A stretch of DNA of 64,000 nt from Pararhizobium antarcticum (GTDB taxonomy: Bacteria; Pseudomonadota; Alphaproteobacteria; Rhizobiales; Rhizobiaceae), in the NCBI RefSeq assembly GCF_001885585.1, contig NZ_LSRP01000085.1:124001-188000 (forward strand), read 5' to 3'. Both the position numbers and the translations under genes were made by a program. Each line of letters opens with the position of its first letter. Position 1 is the stretch's first letter. The notes beneath the pieces are model-generated. The model ran no database searches, was not told the origin of the DNA, and was given only the letters and a program-made list of their open reading frames with translations. Shown here piece after piece: positions 10,068-19,196 of the stretch.

Positions 10068-11129
10068 TCACGCAGATTTTGCCTGTTTTTCAGCATCCTC
10101 GGCCAGGGCCTGCCGCACCAGAGGCGCGACCTTGGTACCATAAAGCTCGATGCCGCGCATGATCTGGTCGTGCGGCACCAGCCCGATGGCCATCTGCAGC
10201 AGGAAACGATCGTTGTGGAACAGCCTCTGATGCCGGACGATCTTTTCGGCGACAGTGTCGGGATCGCCGAGAAACAGATTACCGTTCGGCCCGATCGCCT
10301 GGTCGAAATGCGCCCGGCTGGTCGGCCCCCAGCCGCGCTCGCGGCCGATGCGGTTCATCACCTCGGCCTGCGGTCCATAAAACTGGTCGGCGGCGGCCTG
10401 TGTCGTATCGGCGATAAAGCCGTGTAAATTGATGCTGGTCTTCAGCTTTTTGGGATCTTGCCCTGCTCGGCGCGCTGCCTCCCGATACAGATCGAACAAC
10501 GGCGCAAACCGCGCCGGCTCGCCCCCGATGATCGCCAGCGCAAACGGCAGGCCCATGGCACCGGCCCGCGCCACCGATTGCGGCGTGCCGCCGACCGCGA
10601 TCCAGATCGGAATGTCCGCCTGCAATGGCCGCGGATAGACGCCACGCGCGTTGATCGGCCGGCGTTTCTCGCCCGCCCAGGTGACGATCTCGCTGTCACG
10701 GATGGCGAGCAGAAGGTCAAGCTTTTCGGTGAAAAGCTGATCGTAGTCATCAAGGTCGTAGCCGAACAGCGGGAAGGATTCGATGAACGAACCGCGTCCT
10801 GCCATGATCTCGGCCCGGCCACCGGAAATGAGATCGAGCGTCGCGAACTGCTGGAACACGCGAACCGGATCCTCGGAACTAAGCACGGTGACGGCACTGG
10901 AAAGCGTGATGTTTTTCGTACGCGCCGCAGCGGCAGCCAGGATCATCGCCGGGGCGGATGCCACATAGTCCGGCCGGTGGTGTTCGCCCAGCCCGAAGAC
11001 ATCGAGCCCGACCTGATCGGCAAGTTCGATCTCCTCGATCAGATGCCGAACCCGTTCCGCCCCTTCCACGCCACGCCCACCGGGCGCCTGCGGATGCACG
11101 TCACCGAATGTGTAGAGACCGAGTTCCAT
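10068..11129 (-). CDS. LLM-class flavin-dependent oxidoreductase
   Basis: This 353-residue luciferase-like monooxygenase uses reduced FMN supplied by a partner. The N-terminus reads [10 protein letters not shown], followed by [20 protein letters not shown]. This resembles the Atu2307/SP_0267 subfamily. Further motifs are [23 protein letters not shown] cut by [19 protein letters not shown], and [12 protein letters not shown], where phosphate of FMN would bind. The substrate is unknown. A perfect palindrome at 11215-11235, about 85 bp upstream of the start, may be its operator. No flavin reductase is adjacent. Confidence 0.85.
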   Translation of the reverse strand: MELGLYTFGDVHPQAPGGRGVEGAERVRHLIEEIELADQVGLDVFGLGEHHRPDYVASAPAMILAAAAARTKNITLSSAVTVLSSEDPVRVFQQFATLDLISGGRAEIMAGRGSFIESFPLFGYDLDDYDQLFTEKLDLLLAIRDSEIVTWAGEKRRPINARGVYPRPLQADIPIWIAVGGTPQSVARAGAMGLPFALAIIGGEPARFAPLFDLYREAARRAGQDPKKLKTSINLHGFIADTTQAAADQFYGPQAEVMNRIGRERGWGPTSRAHFDQAIGPNGNLFLGDPDTVAEKIVRHQRLFHNDRFLLQMAIGLVPHDQIMRGIELYGTKVAPLVRQALAEDAEKQAKSA

Positions 11130-11214
11130 GAGATTTCCTGTCTGGTGCCGCCTTTGTGCGGGTGCTGGTTCGATCCATGAATAGCGATCAGCAATTAAAC
11201 CTCACAGTGTCGAA

Positions 11215-11235
11215 GTTGAAACACTCTGTTTCAAC
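11215..11235. promoter_or_regulatory. Perfect operator-like palindrome upstream of the LLM gene
   Basis: GTTGAAACA and TGTTTCAAC form a perfect 9-bp inverted repeat around a CTC spacer. It lies upstream of the minus-strand LLM oxidoreductase and downstream of the vapC relic. Size and symmetry suit a dimeric HTH repressor (TetR, MarR or HxlR type), but no such regulator gene is next to it. Confidence 0.5.
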
Positions 11236-11241
11236 GGGCGC

Positions 11242-11504
11242 TCAACCGTCCCATGGGTTCATCAACCGAACTCCGATTCCTCTGAAATCCCGTATATTGC
11301 GAGCAACCACAGTCAGGTCGTTGTGGAGCACCGTGGCGGCGATGATGGCATTCGCTCCGGCCGCTTATCTGGAACATGCAATCCAGCACAAACAAGAGCC
11401 ACCGCATTGTCAAACACCAGAATGCGATCTCCAAAAATCCTCGGGATGCAGTCCATTTTCCAAGTTTTAACGCGCGCAGCCTGTAAGGGATCACGACGTC
11501 TCAA
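11242..11504 (-). pseudogene. Decayed vapC (PIN-domain toxin) C-terminal remnant
   Basis: On the minus strand, one frame reads GDRILVFDNAVALVCAGL followed by HVPDKR. The next frame continues ANAIIAATVLHNDLTVVARN and IRDFRGIGVRLMNPWDG, then stops at 11242. Joined, these are the second half of a FitB/VapC-type PIN domain: the RILxFD segment, the A-D/N-A-I-I-A-A-T helix and the ARN-x-x-DF active-site strand. Keeping one frame meets a TAA, so a 1-base indel lies near 11360. No N-terminal PIN half (LLDTNV-type Asp motif) or antitoxin gene is present. It is a relic of a toxin-antitoxin module. Confidence 0.72.
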
Positions 11505-11514
11505 TGACAGACCC

Positions 11515-13008
11515 TCACACCTCGCTCAGCGTCCGCTTCACCGCATTGCGCCAGCCCTTCAGCTTTGCAGCCCGCGTCTTGTCATCCATGGACGGTTCGA
11601 AACGGCGGTCGCGGGCCCAGGAGGCGGCAAAGCCTTCTCGGTCCGGCCAGACACCGGCGCGGCTGCCGGCAAGCCAGGCAACACCGAGCGCCGTGGTCTC
11701 CAGAATGGTCGGACGATCGACAGGTGCGTCGAGCAGGTCGGAAAGCCGCTGCATCGTCCAGTCGGACGCCACCATGCCGCCATCGACACGCAGGACCGTC
11801 TCCCGGTCGTCGCTCTTCCAGTCCTTGTGCATGGCATCGAGCAGGTCGCGCGTCTGGTAACAGACGGCCTCCAGTGCGGCGCGGGCAAATTCGGCGGGGC
11901 CTGTGTTACGGGTCATGCCGAAAATCGCGCCGCGCGCGTCCGGATCCCAGTGCGGCGCACCCAGTCCGGTGAAGGCGGGAACGAGATAGATCTCCTGCGC
12001 CGGGTCGGCACTTTCAGCCAGCGCACCGGTATCCGCAGCCGACTTGATGACCTTCAGCCCGTCGCGCAGCCATTGCACAGCGGCCCCCGCAATGAAGATC
12101 GAGCCTTCGAGCGCATAGGTCGTCTCGCCGTTCAGTCGGTAGGCAATCGTCGTCAGCAAGCGGTTTTTCGAGCGGACGATATCCTTGCCGGTGTTGAGCA
12201 GCGCGAAACATCCGGTTCCATAGGTGGATTTCAGCATGCCCGGCGAAAAACACGCCTGGCCGATGGTTGCCGCCTGCTGGTCGCCGGCAACGCCGAGGAT
12301 CGGAATTTCAGCACCGAACAGCGCCTTGTCGGTGACGCCGAAATCCGCGGCACAATCCTTGACCTCCGGCAGCATCGCCTCCGGCACGCGCAGGATATCG
12401 AGCAGTTCCCGATCCCAGTCGTTTTCGACGATGTTGTACATCAGCGTGCGCGAGGCGTTGGTGGCGTCGGTGGCAAAGCTTTTGCCGCCGGTCAGCCGCC
12501 AGATCAGGAAGGTGTCGATCGTGCCGAAGCAGAGTTCGCCCCTCGCGCCCCTGGTGCGTGCGCCCTTCACATTGGCGAGCATCCACGACAGCTTCGTGCC
12601 GGAAAAATACGGGTCGAGCAGAAGTCCGGTCTTCTTGGTAAAGGTCTTTTCAAGCCCCTGCCGTTTCAGCTTGTCGCAATAGGAGGCGGTGCGGCGATCC
12701 TGCCAGACGATGGCATTGTGGATCGGTTTGCCGCTCTCGCGCTCCCAGACGACGACGGTCTCGCGCTGGTTGGTAATGCCGATCGCCGAAATGTCGGATG
12801 CGGTGATGCCGGCCTTGCGGATCGCCTCGTTTACGGTCCAGACGACCGTCTCCCAGATCTCCTCCGGATCATGCTCGACCCAGCCGGATTTAGGGAAATG
12901 CTGCTTGAACTCCTTCTGTCCGGAGCCGACGACCGCCTGCTTGCCGTCGAAGACGATGGCCCGGGTCGATGTCGTGCCCTGATCGATCGCAAGAACATAC
13001 TGAGCCAT
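11515..13008 (-). CDS. glpK: Glycerol kinase
   Basis: This 497-residue FGGY kinase phosphorylates glycerol to sn-glycerol-3-phosphate. Motifs are [21 protein letters not shown] at the N-terminus, [43 protein letters not shown], and the FGGY signature region [20 protein letters not shown]. The ATG at 13008 has an excellent Shine-Dalgarno (GGGGGAGGGG) and replaces a longer in-frame extension. No glpD or transporter is adjacent. Three phased AACGAA-type repeats upstream (13099-13126) may be a DeoR-family (GlpR) operator. Certain. Confidence 0.97.
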   Translation of the reverse strand: MAQYVLAIDQGTTSTRAIVFDGKQAVVGSGQKEFKQHFPKSGWVEHDPEEIWETVVWTVNEAIRKAGITASDISAIGITNQRETVVVWERESGKPIHNAIVWQDRRTASYCDKLKRQGLEKTFTKKTGLLLDPYFSGTKLSWMLANVKGARTRGARGELCFGTIDTFLIWRLTGGKSFATDATNASRTLMYNIVENDWDRELLDILRVPEAMLPEVKDCAADFGVTDKALFGAEIPILGVAGDQQAATIGQACFSPGMLKSTYGTGCFALLNTGKDIVRSKNRLLTTIAYRLNGETTYALEGSIFIAGAAVQWLRDGLKVIKSAADTGALAESADPAQEIYLVPAFTGLGAPHWDPDARGAIFGMTRNTGPAEFARAALEAVCYQTRDLLDAMHKDWKSDDRETVLRVDGGMVASDWTMQRLSDLLDAPVDRPTILETTALGVAWLAGSRAGVWPDREGFAASWARDRRFEPSMDDKTRAAKLKGWRNAVKRTLSEV

Positions 13009-13098
13009 GCACCCCTCCCCCTTAAATCTCTTTTTGAATGTCCCGGCCGCTTCTCCCAAAGACGGCGCAATCATTCAAAAACTTCAATACGATGCAAA

Positions 13099-13126
13099 AA
13101 CGAATGTCAAACGAAAACAAAACGCA
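13099..13126. promoter_or_regulatory. Three helically phased AACGAA repeats (possible GlpR/DeoR operator)
   Basis: AACGAA at 13099-13104, AACGAA at 13110-13115 and AACGCA at 13121-13126 are spaced exactly 11 bp apart, one helical turn. They lie in the 232-bp region between divergent glpK and xdhA. DeoR-family repressors such as GlpR commonly bind short direct repeats; the assignment is inference. Confidence 0.35.
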
Positions 13127-13240
13127 AAAAGGCCTGTTCGGCCCGCGCGACGATCCTGCGACGGAGCCGACAAAAACACAATTGTCAGCCGAACGCTTTT
13201 GCGCGTAGTTTGAATGCACCGCATCATAAGAAGAGACCGC

Positions 13241-14716
13241 ATGACACAGCACACCGGCAGCATTCGCTTCATTCTGAACGAAACGGATGTCGTGCTTTCC
13301 GATCTCGCGCCGACAGCAACGCTGCTGGATTACCTGCGGCTCGAACGCCGCCTGACCGGAACCAAGGAAGGCTGTGCCGAGGGCGACTGCGGTGCCTGCA
13401 CGGTTCTTGTGGGGCGCCTGGTCCAGGGTGAACTGGTCTATGAGAGCGTCAATGCCTGTATCCGCTTTACCGGATCGCTCAACGCCACCCATGTCGTCAC
13501 CGTCGAACATCTGGCCGCAAAGGACGGGACGCTGCATCCGGTGCAGCAGGCCATGGTCGATTATCACGGCTCGCAGTGCGGATTCTGCACGCCGGGTTTT
13601 GTCATGTCGCTCTACGGCCTCTGGCTATCCAGCGACAGGCCATCACGCGCCGACATCGAAAAGGCGCTGCAGGGAAATCTCTGTCGTTGCACGGGCTACG
13701 AGCCGATCGTCAGGGCAGCGGAAGCCGTGGCGGCGGCGCGGCCCAGCGCCGTCTTCGATCCGATCCTCAAGGTCCGGGCTTCGATCACCACGCGCCTGCA
13801 GCACCTGAAGACGACGCAGACCATCACCATCGCATCCGGAGAAGACCGGCTGATCGTTCCCGGCACGGTGACGGCACTGGCCGACATCCTTGCCGACCAC
13901 CCGACAGCCACTGTTGTTGCCGGCTCCACCGATGTCGGGCTCTGGGTCACCAAGCAGTTTCGCCGCATCAACCCTGTTGTCTTCATCAACGGCCTCGATG
14001 CACTGCAGACAATCGAGGAGACCGCTGACGGCCTGACCATCGGCGCAGGCGTCAGCTATTCCATGGCCTTTTCGAAGATTGCTGCCGCCTATCCCGTGTT
14101 TGGCGCCCTGATTGACCGCATCGGCGGCGCGCAGGTGCGCAACATGGGCACGCTTGGCGGCAATGTCGCCAATGGCTCGCCGATCGGCGACACACCGCCA
14201 CCTTTGATCGCGCTCGATGCCACGGTCACGCTGCGCTCGAAGGCCGGCGCACGCACGCTGCCGCTCGAAGCCTTCTACATCGAATATGGCAGGCAGGATC
14301 GGCAGCCCGGAGAATTCGTCGAAAGCCTGTTCGTCCCGCAGATGCCGCAGAGCGAGCGGTTTGCTGTCTACAAGATTTCCAAACGCCGCGACGAGGATAT
14401 TTCGGCACTGTGCGGCGCCTTCCGGATCGCGCTCGATGACAGCAACCGCGTGACGTCTGCCCGCATCGCCTTTGGCGGCATGGCTGGCACGCCGAAGCGC
14501 GCCGCAAATGTCGAAGCCGCTCTCATCGGCAGGCAGTGGAACGAAACGACGATCACAGAAGCCCAGGCCGCCTTCGATGCCGACTACCAGCCGCTCAGCG
14601 ACTGGCGCGCCACCGCGGAATACCGGCAATTGACGGCACGGAACCTCATGATGCGGTTCTACCTGGAAACCTCAGGCGAGACCGTGCAACTGCACCGGTT
14701 CGAGGGAGTGGCATAA
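13241..14716 (+). CDS. xdhA: Xanthine dehydrogenase small subunit (FeS/FAD)
   Basis: This 491-residue subunit carries the two [2Fe-2S] clusters and FAD of molybdenum xanthine dehydrogenase. The N-terminal ferredoxin-like domain has GCAEGDCGACTVLV near residue 46. The second cluster motif is CGFCTPG followed by NLCRCTGYEPI. The FAD-binding domain begins near 195, with VVAGSTDVGLWVT and GGNVANGSPIGDTPP. The ATG at 13241 follows AAGAAGAGA. The stop overlaps the xdhB start (TAATG), so the two are translationally coupled. It oxidises hypoxanthine to xanthine to urate, with NAD+ as likely acceptor. Confidence 0.96.
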   Translation: MTQHTGSIRFILNETDVVLSDLAPTATLLDYLRLERRLTGTKEGCAEGDCGACTVLVGRLVQGELVYESVNACIRFTGSLNATHVVTVEHLAAKDGTLHPVQQAMVDYHGSQCGFCTPGFVMSLYGLWLSSDRPSRADIEKALQGNLCRCTGYEPIVRAAEAVAAARPSAVFDPILKVRASITTRLQHLKTTQTITIASGEDRLIVPGTVTALADILADHPTATVVAGSTDVGLWVTKQFRRINPVVFINGLDALQTIEETADGLTIGAGVSYSMAFSKIAAAYPVFGALIDRIGGAQVRNMGTLGGNVANGSPIGDTPPPLIALDATVTLRSKAGARTLPLEAFYIEYGRQDRQPGEFVESLFVPQMPQSERFAVYKISKRRDEDISALCGAFRIALDDSNRVTSARIAFGGMAGTPKRAANVEAALIGRQWNETTITEAQAAFDADYQPLSDWRATAEYRQLTARNLMMRFYLETSGETVQLHRFEGVA

Positions 14717-17058
14717 TGGACAACACCCCCTTCGACGACCGCAAGACCATCGCCGGTCCGATGCACGCAACCTTGCGACACGACAGCGCGCACAAGCATG
14801 TCGCAGGATCCGCCGACTATATCGACGACATGCCGGAGCCGGCGGGAACGCTGCATGGGGCGCTCGGCCTGACCGATCGGGCCCATGCCGAGATCCTCGC
14901 GATGGACCTGTCCGAGGTCGAGGCAACGCCCGGCGTCATCTGCGTTCTGACGGCCCGGGACATGCCCCATTCCAACGATATCAGCCCCAGCCATCTCGAC
15001 GACGAGCCGGTGCTCGCCGATGGTCTCGTGCAGTTCCATGGCCAGCCGGCCTTTGCCGTCATTGCCGAGACGCGCGACATTGCGCGCCGCGCGGCACGGC
15101 TGGCAAAGATCACCTATCGCGACCGGCCGCACCACACCGACATCACCGATGCCCTGGCAAACGGCGCCGCTGTTGTCACCAAGCCGCTGACATTGCAGCG
15201 CGGCGACGCGGATGCCGAACTGGAGCTTGCCCCGCGGCGGCTGAAAGGCCGGATGCGGATCGGCGGGCAGGAGCATTTCTATCTCGAAAGCCACATTGCC
15301 TTTGCCATTCCGGGCGAAGACGACGAGGTCACTGTCTGGTCCTCCACACAGCATCCAAGCGAGGTCCAGCACATGGTCGGCCATGTGCTCGGCGTGCCCT
15401 CCAACGCAGTCACCGTCAATGTGCGCCGCATGGGCGGCGGCTTCGGCGGCAAGGAAACGCAGGGCAACCAGTTTGCCGTGCTGGCGGCCGTCGCCGCCAA
15501 GAAACTCAACCGCGCCGTCAAGTTCCGCCCGGACCGCGACGAGGACATGACCGCGACCGGCAAGCGCCACGATTTCCTGGTCGACTACGATGTCGGCTTC
15601 GACGATGAAGGCCGCATCCATGCGGTGAAAGCCAACTACGCGGCGCGTTGCGGCTATTCCTCGGACCTTTCAGGTCCGGTCACCGACCGGGCGCTGTTCC
15701 ACGCCGACAGCTCCTATTTCTATCCGCATGTGACGCTAACCTCGCAGCCGTTAAAAACGCACACCGTCTCCAACACCGCCTATCGCGGGTTTGGCGGGCC
15801 GCAGGGCATGCTCGGCGGCGAGCGCATGATCGAGGAGATCGCCTATGCGGTCGGCAAGGATCCGCTCGAAGTCCGCAAGCTGAATTTCTATGGCGAGACC
15901 GGCTCCGGCCGTGACGTCACGCCCTATCACCAGACGGTCGAAGACAACATCATCCGCCGCATCGTTGCGGAACTGGAGGCGAGCAGCGATTACCAGGCAC
16001 GTCGCGCAGCGATCGTTGACGACAACAGGACAAGCCGCATCATCCGCAAGGGCATCGCGCTGACACCGGTCAAGTTCGGAATTTCCTTCACCATGACCGC
16101 CTTCAACCAGGCGGGCGCGCTTGTCCATGTCTACCAGGATGGCTCGATCCACCTGAACCATGGCGGCACCGAAATGGGCCAGGGGCTCTATACCAAGGTG
16201 GCGCAGGTTCTGGCCGACAGTTTCCAGGTCGATATCGACCGCGTGAAGATCACCGCGACAACAACCGGCAAGGTGCCGAACACGTCCGCCACCGCCGCCT
16301 CATCCGGGACAGACCTCAACGGCATGGCGACCTTTGACGCAGCCCGACAGATCAAGGAACGCCTCGTTGCCTTTGCCGCCGAGCGCTGGCAGACGACGCC
16401 GGACAAGATCAGCTTCGTCGCCAACCATGTGAAGATTGGCGAGGCGCTGGTGCCGTTCCCCGATTTTGTCAAACAGGCCTATTTCGCCAGGGTTCAGCTC
16501 TCGGCCGCCGGCTTCTACAAGACGCCGAAAATCCACTGGGACCGCAACACCGGCCGCGGCACGCCGTTCTACTACTACGCCTATGGCGCCTCGGTCTCGG
16601 AGGTCTCCATCGATACGCTGACCGGCGAATATATGGTCGATCGGGTCGACGTGCTGCACGATGTCGGCAAATCGCTCAATCCGGCGATCGACATAGGCCA
16701 GATCGAAGGCGGCTTTGTGCAGGGCATGGGCTGGCTGACGACGGAGGAATTGTGGTGGGACGCCAAGGGCCGGCTGCGCACCCACGCGCCGTCGACCTAC
16801 AAGATCCCGCTGGCTTCCGACCGGCCGAAAATCTTCAACGTCAAGCTGGCCGAATGGGCGGAGAATGCGGAAAAGACCGTCGGCCGCTCCAAGGCCGTCG
16901 GCGAGCCCCCCTTCATGCTGCCGATCTCGGTGCTGGAAGCGCTGTCCATGGCCGTCGCCAGCGTGGCCGACTACCGCGAATGCCCAAGGCTCGATGCGCC
17001 GGCAACACCGGAACGGGTGCTCATGGCGGTCGAGCGCCTGCGCGCTGGGAAAGTCTGA
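14716..17058 (+). CDS. xdhB: Xanthine dehydrogenase molybdopterin-binding subunit
   Basis: This 780-residue large subunit binds the molybdopterin cofactor. Landmarks are GSADYIDDMPEPAGTLHGA at the N-terminus, the Moco-contact loop MGGGFGGKETQ near 240, the substrate segment AYRGFGGPQG near 355, GGTEMGQGLYTK near 480, and the catalytic-Glu motif SKAVGEPPFML near 725. The start overlaps the xdhA stop by one base, and GAGGGAG sits upstream. It forms a heterotetramer with XdhA and needs XdhC for sulfuration of the molybdenum site. Certain. Confidence 0.97.
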   Translation: MDNTPFDDRKTIAGPMHATLRHDSAHKHVAGSADYIDDMPEPAGTLHGALGLTDRAHAEILAMDLSEVEATPGVICVLTARDMPHSNDISPSHLDDEPVLADGLVQFHGQPAFAVIAETRDIARRAARLAKITYRDRPHHTDITDALANGAAVVTKPLTLQRGDADAELELAPRRLKGRMRIGGQEHFYLESHIAFAIPGEDDEVTVWSSTQHPSEVQHMVGHVLGVPSNAVTVNVRRMGGGFGGKETQGNQFAVLAAVAAKKLNRAVKFRPDRDEDMTATGKRHDFLVDYDVGFDDEGRIHAVKANYAARCGYSSDLSGPVTDRALFHADSSYFYPHVTLTSQPLKTHTVSNTAYRGFGGPQGMLGGERMIEEIAYAVGKDPLEVRKLNFYGETGSGRDVTPYHQTVEDNIIRRIVAELEASSDYQARRAAIVDDNRTSRIIRKGIALTPVKFGISFTMTAFNQAGALVHVYQDGSIHLNHGGTEMGQGLYTKVAQVLADSFQVDIDRVKITATTTGKVPNTSATAASSGTDLNGMATFDAARQIKERLVAFAAERWQTTPDKISFVANHVKIGEALVPFPDFVKQAYFARVQLSAAGFYKTPKIHWDRNTGRGTPFYYYAYGASVSEVSIDTLTGEYMVDRVDVLHDVGKSLNPAIDIGQIEGGFVQGMGWLTTEELWWDAKGRLRTHAPSTYKIPLASDRPKIFNVKLAEWAENAEKTVGRSKAVGEPPFMLPISVLEALSMAVASVADYRECPRLDAPATPERVLMAVERLRAGKV

Positions 17059-17065
17059 GACGCGC

Positions 17066-17890
17066 ATGAACTTTGCAGTCGATAGTCTTGGAGCCTTTCT
17101 GGAGCGCGAATACCGGCTGGTGATCGTCGAGATCGTCGAGGCTTTGGGCTCGACGCCGCGCGAAACCGGTGCGTTCATGCTGGTCTCCGCGACAGATACC
17201 CATGGCACCATCGGCGGCGGCCAGATGGAGTTTCTGGCGATCGACAACGCCCGCGCGCTGCTCGCCGGTATCACCGATCGATACGAAATGGATATTCCGC
17301 TGGGGCCGGACATCGGCCAGTGCTGCGGTGGACGTGTCCTCTTGCGGTTCACGATCGCCGACGATGCGGCCCGGGCATCTCTGGTGAGGCGCCTGCGGGA
17401 AAGACTTGCCGCCCTGCCCGAAGTCTGGCTGTTTGGCGCTGGCCATGTCGGTCGTGCGCTCGCCGACGCCCTGTTGCTGTTGCCGCTGAAAATATACGCC
17501 GTCGAAACGCGCAAGAGCGAACTCGACCTGATGGCATCAGGGGCCAGCCACCGTCTTGTCGCCATGCCGGAATCAGTCGTGGGCCATGCCGCGCCCGGTT
17601 CTGCCGTCATCATCCTCACCCATGATCATGCACTGGATTTCCTGATCGCGAGGCAAGCGCTGGCGCGAGAGGACCTCGCCTATGTCGGCATGATCGGCTC
17701 GAAGACCAAGCGTGCGACCTTCGCAAGCTGGGCACGACGGGAAGGCCTGCAGGACGACAAGATCGATCGCCTGATCTTGCCCATCGGCGGAAAGACCGTT
17801 GCAGACAAGCGGCCAGCGGTCATCGCCGCACTGGCGGCTGCCGAAATCCTCACAGCGCTTGCCGCCTATCGGGTGACGTCCGGATCGTGA
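17066..17890 (+). CDS. xdhC: Xanthine dehydrogenase accessory protein XdhC
   Basis: This 274-residue protein binds molybdenum cofactor, helps its sulfuration and inserts it into XdhB. The N-terminal domain has STPRETGAFMLVS and GTIGGGQMEFLAID, then DIGQCCGGRV. The Rossmann-like C-terminal domain has WLFGAGHVGRALADAL, VIILTHDHALD and YVGMIGSKTKR. It starts 7 bp after xdhB and completes the xdhABC operon. The last 25 bp overlap, tail to tail, a small minus-strand gene. Confidence 0.95.
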   Translation: MNFAVDSLGAFLEREYRLVIVEIVEALGSTPRETGAFMLVSATDTHGTIGGGQMEFLAIDNARALLAGITDRYEMDIPLGPDIGQCCGGRVLLRFTIADDAARASLVRRLRERLAALPEVWLFGAGHVGRALADALLLLPLKIYAVETRKSELDLMASGASHRLVAMPESVVGHAAPGSAVIILTHDHALDFLIARQALAREDLAYVGMIGSKTKRATFASWARREGLQDDKIDRLILPIGGKTVADKRPAVIAALAAAEILTALAAYRVTSGS

Positions 17891-18072
17891 CGCGGATCGC
17901 GTCCATCGAGGAACCCCAGATCCCGTTTCATATAATCCGACATCACCTCGAGATCGAGCTTCGTCTCCGCTGATCTGTGAAACCGCCTGGCGGCGTGAAG
18001 CAGCGCGTGCAGGCGTCGCTTGAACCGGCAAAACGCGGACGGGCGGCTGATATCAACGATTTGGCAGTCCAT
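17866..18072 (-). CDS. Small basic DUF1127-like protein
   Basis: This 68-residue reading frame runs from an ATG at 18072 with a weak AGGTG site. The sequence is rich in Arg and His (FKRRLHALLHAARRFHR) and then reads MSDYMKRDLGFLDGRD. That pattern recalls the small DUF1127/YjiS proteins common in rhizobia, which have a basic helix followed by L-x-D-I/L-G. Some of these act in phosphate and carbon regulation through RNA binding. It lies divergent to the LysR gene and overlaps the xdhC end by 25 bp. The family call is tentative. Confidence 0.45.
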   Translation of the reverse strand: MDCQIVDISRPSAFCRFKRRLHALLHAARRFHRSAETKLDLEVMSDYMKRDLGFLDGRDPRHDPDVTR

Positions 18073-18172
18073 GAAGCACCTGATAATTCTGATCAACAGG
18101 ATTGCAGGATGCAGTGAATAATGTTGAAATTCCAATCGAACGACGATCGCAATGCATCAAGAGTACTTATCC

Positions 18173-19069
18173 ATGAAGATGTCGAGGCAGATGCCGCTCA
18201 ATGCCCTGCGCGTCTTCGAGGCGGCAGCGCGCCTTGGCAGTTTTACCAAGGCCGGCGACGAACTTGGCATGACGCAGACGGCTGTCAGCTACCAGATCAA
18301 GCTGCTGGAGGAGCATGTCGGGGAACCCTTGTTCCTGCGCCGGCCTCGTCTGGTGACACTGACGCAGGCCGGCGAACAACTGGCCCCGAAGATCGCGCAG
18401 GGGTTCGGCATTCTGGAGGAAGCCATGGCATCCTTACGCAGCAATGCCGGGCAATTGCTGCACATTGATTCGACGGCAACCTTTGCCCAGCAATGGCTGA
18501 CCCGCACTCTGGGCAGTTTCCAGCTCAAACACCCCAATATTGCCGTGCGCCTGACAACGTCGCCGCTGATTATCGATTTCGTCAGCACCCGCGCCGATGT
18601 CGCCATTCGTTTCGGCACCGGCGGCTGGGCCGGACTGCGTGCGCACCGCATCATGCGGCTGGATTTCACCCCGATGCTCAGCCCGAAACTTGCAGCCGCC
18701 GTTGGTGGCATAAACGAGCCGGCGGATCTTTTGAAACTGTCGATCATCAGCGCCGCGGATCCCTGGTGGAAACAATGGTTCACTGCTGCCGGCATCGAAA
18801 ACCCCGGGCTGGAGCGTTTTCCGCCCAATGAACTCGGCACGCAGTCCTTCGACGCCGCCATGGCGATCGCCGGCCAAGGGGTCGCCATCGTCAATCCGAA
18901 GCATTTCCAGGACGAGATCGCCAGTGGGCAACTCTTTCAGCCCTTTCCCCTCACCTGCAATGACGGCCGCGATTACTGGCTGGTCTATCCGGAAGGGCGC
19001 CGCAACACGCCGAAGATCCGCGACTTCCGCAACTGGCTGCTCGAAGAACTCGCACCGCTCTGCGAATGA
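18173..19069 (+). CDS. LysR-family regulator (GcvA-like)
   Basis: This 298-residue regulator has an N-terminal winged HTH (PLNALRVFEAAARLGSFTKAGDELGMTQTAVSYQIK in two parts, residues 8-43) and a substrate-binding domain of the GcvA type. The family signature of the latter is RADVAIRFGTGGWAGL and GQGVAIVNPKHF. It stands between xdhABC and puuD-guaD, all on the plus strand, so it probably controls purine catabolism. The effector could be a purine base or urate. The start is ATG 18173, with ATG 18179 equally possible. Family sure, target inferred. Confidence 0.88.
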   Translation: MKMSRQMPLNALRVFEAAARLGSFTKAGDELGMTQTAVSYQIKLLEEHVGEPLFLRRPRLVTLTQAGEQLAPKIAQGFGILEEAMASLRSNAGQLLHIDSTATFAQQWLTRTLGSFQLKHPNIAVRLTTSPLIIDFVSTRADVAIRFGTGGWAGLRAHRIMRLDFTPMLSPKLAAAVGGINEPADLLKLSIISAADPWWKQWFTAAGIENPGLERFPPNELGTQSFDAAMAIAGQGVAIVNPKHFQDEIASGQLFQPFPLTCNDGRDYWLVYPEGRRNTPKIRDFRNWLLEELAPLCE

Positions 19070-19196
19070 GCGCGGCTGCCGACGGTCGCCGTGTGGCCGT
19101 CCACCGCAATCATCCGATGGACAGATGCTTTTCGCCCTTCCCTCCTGCCCGAAATTTTCGCAATGTGGCAGTGCGGGAGAAGAAAAGGGGACGTGA

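Noticed and set aside
11323-13431. 702-codon plus-strand frame covering glpK
   Set aside because: Antisense to glycerol kinase, whose motifs are all present on the minus strand. No domain in the antisense product.
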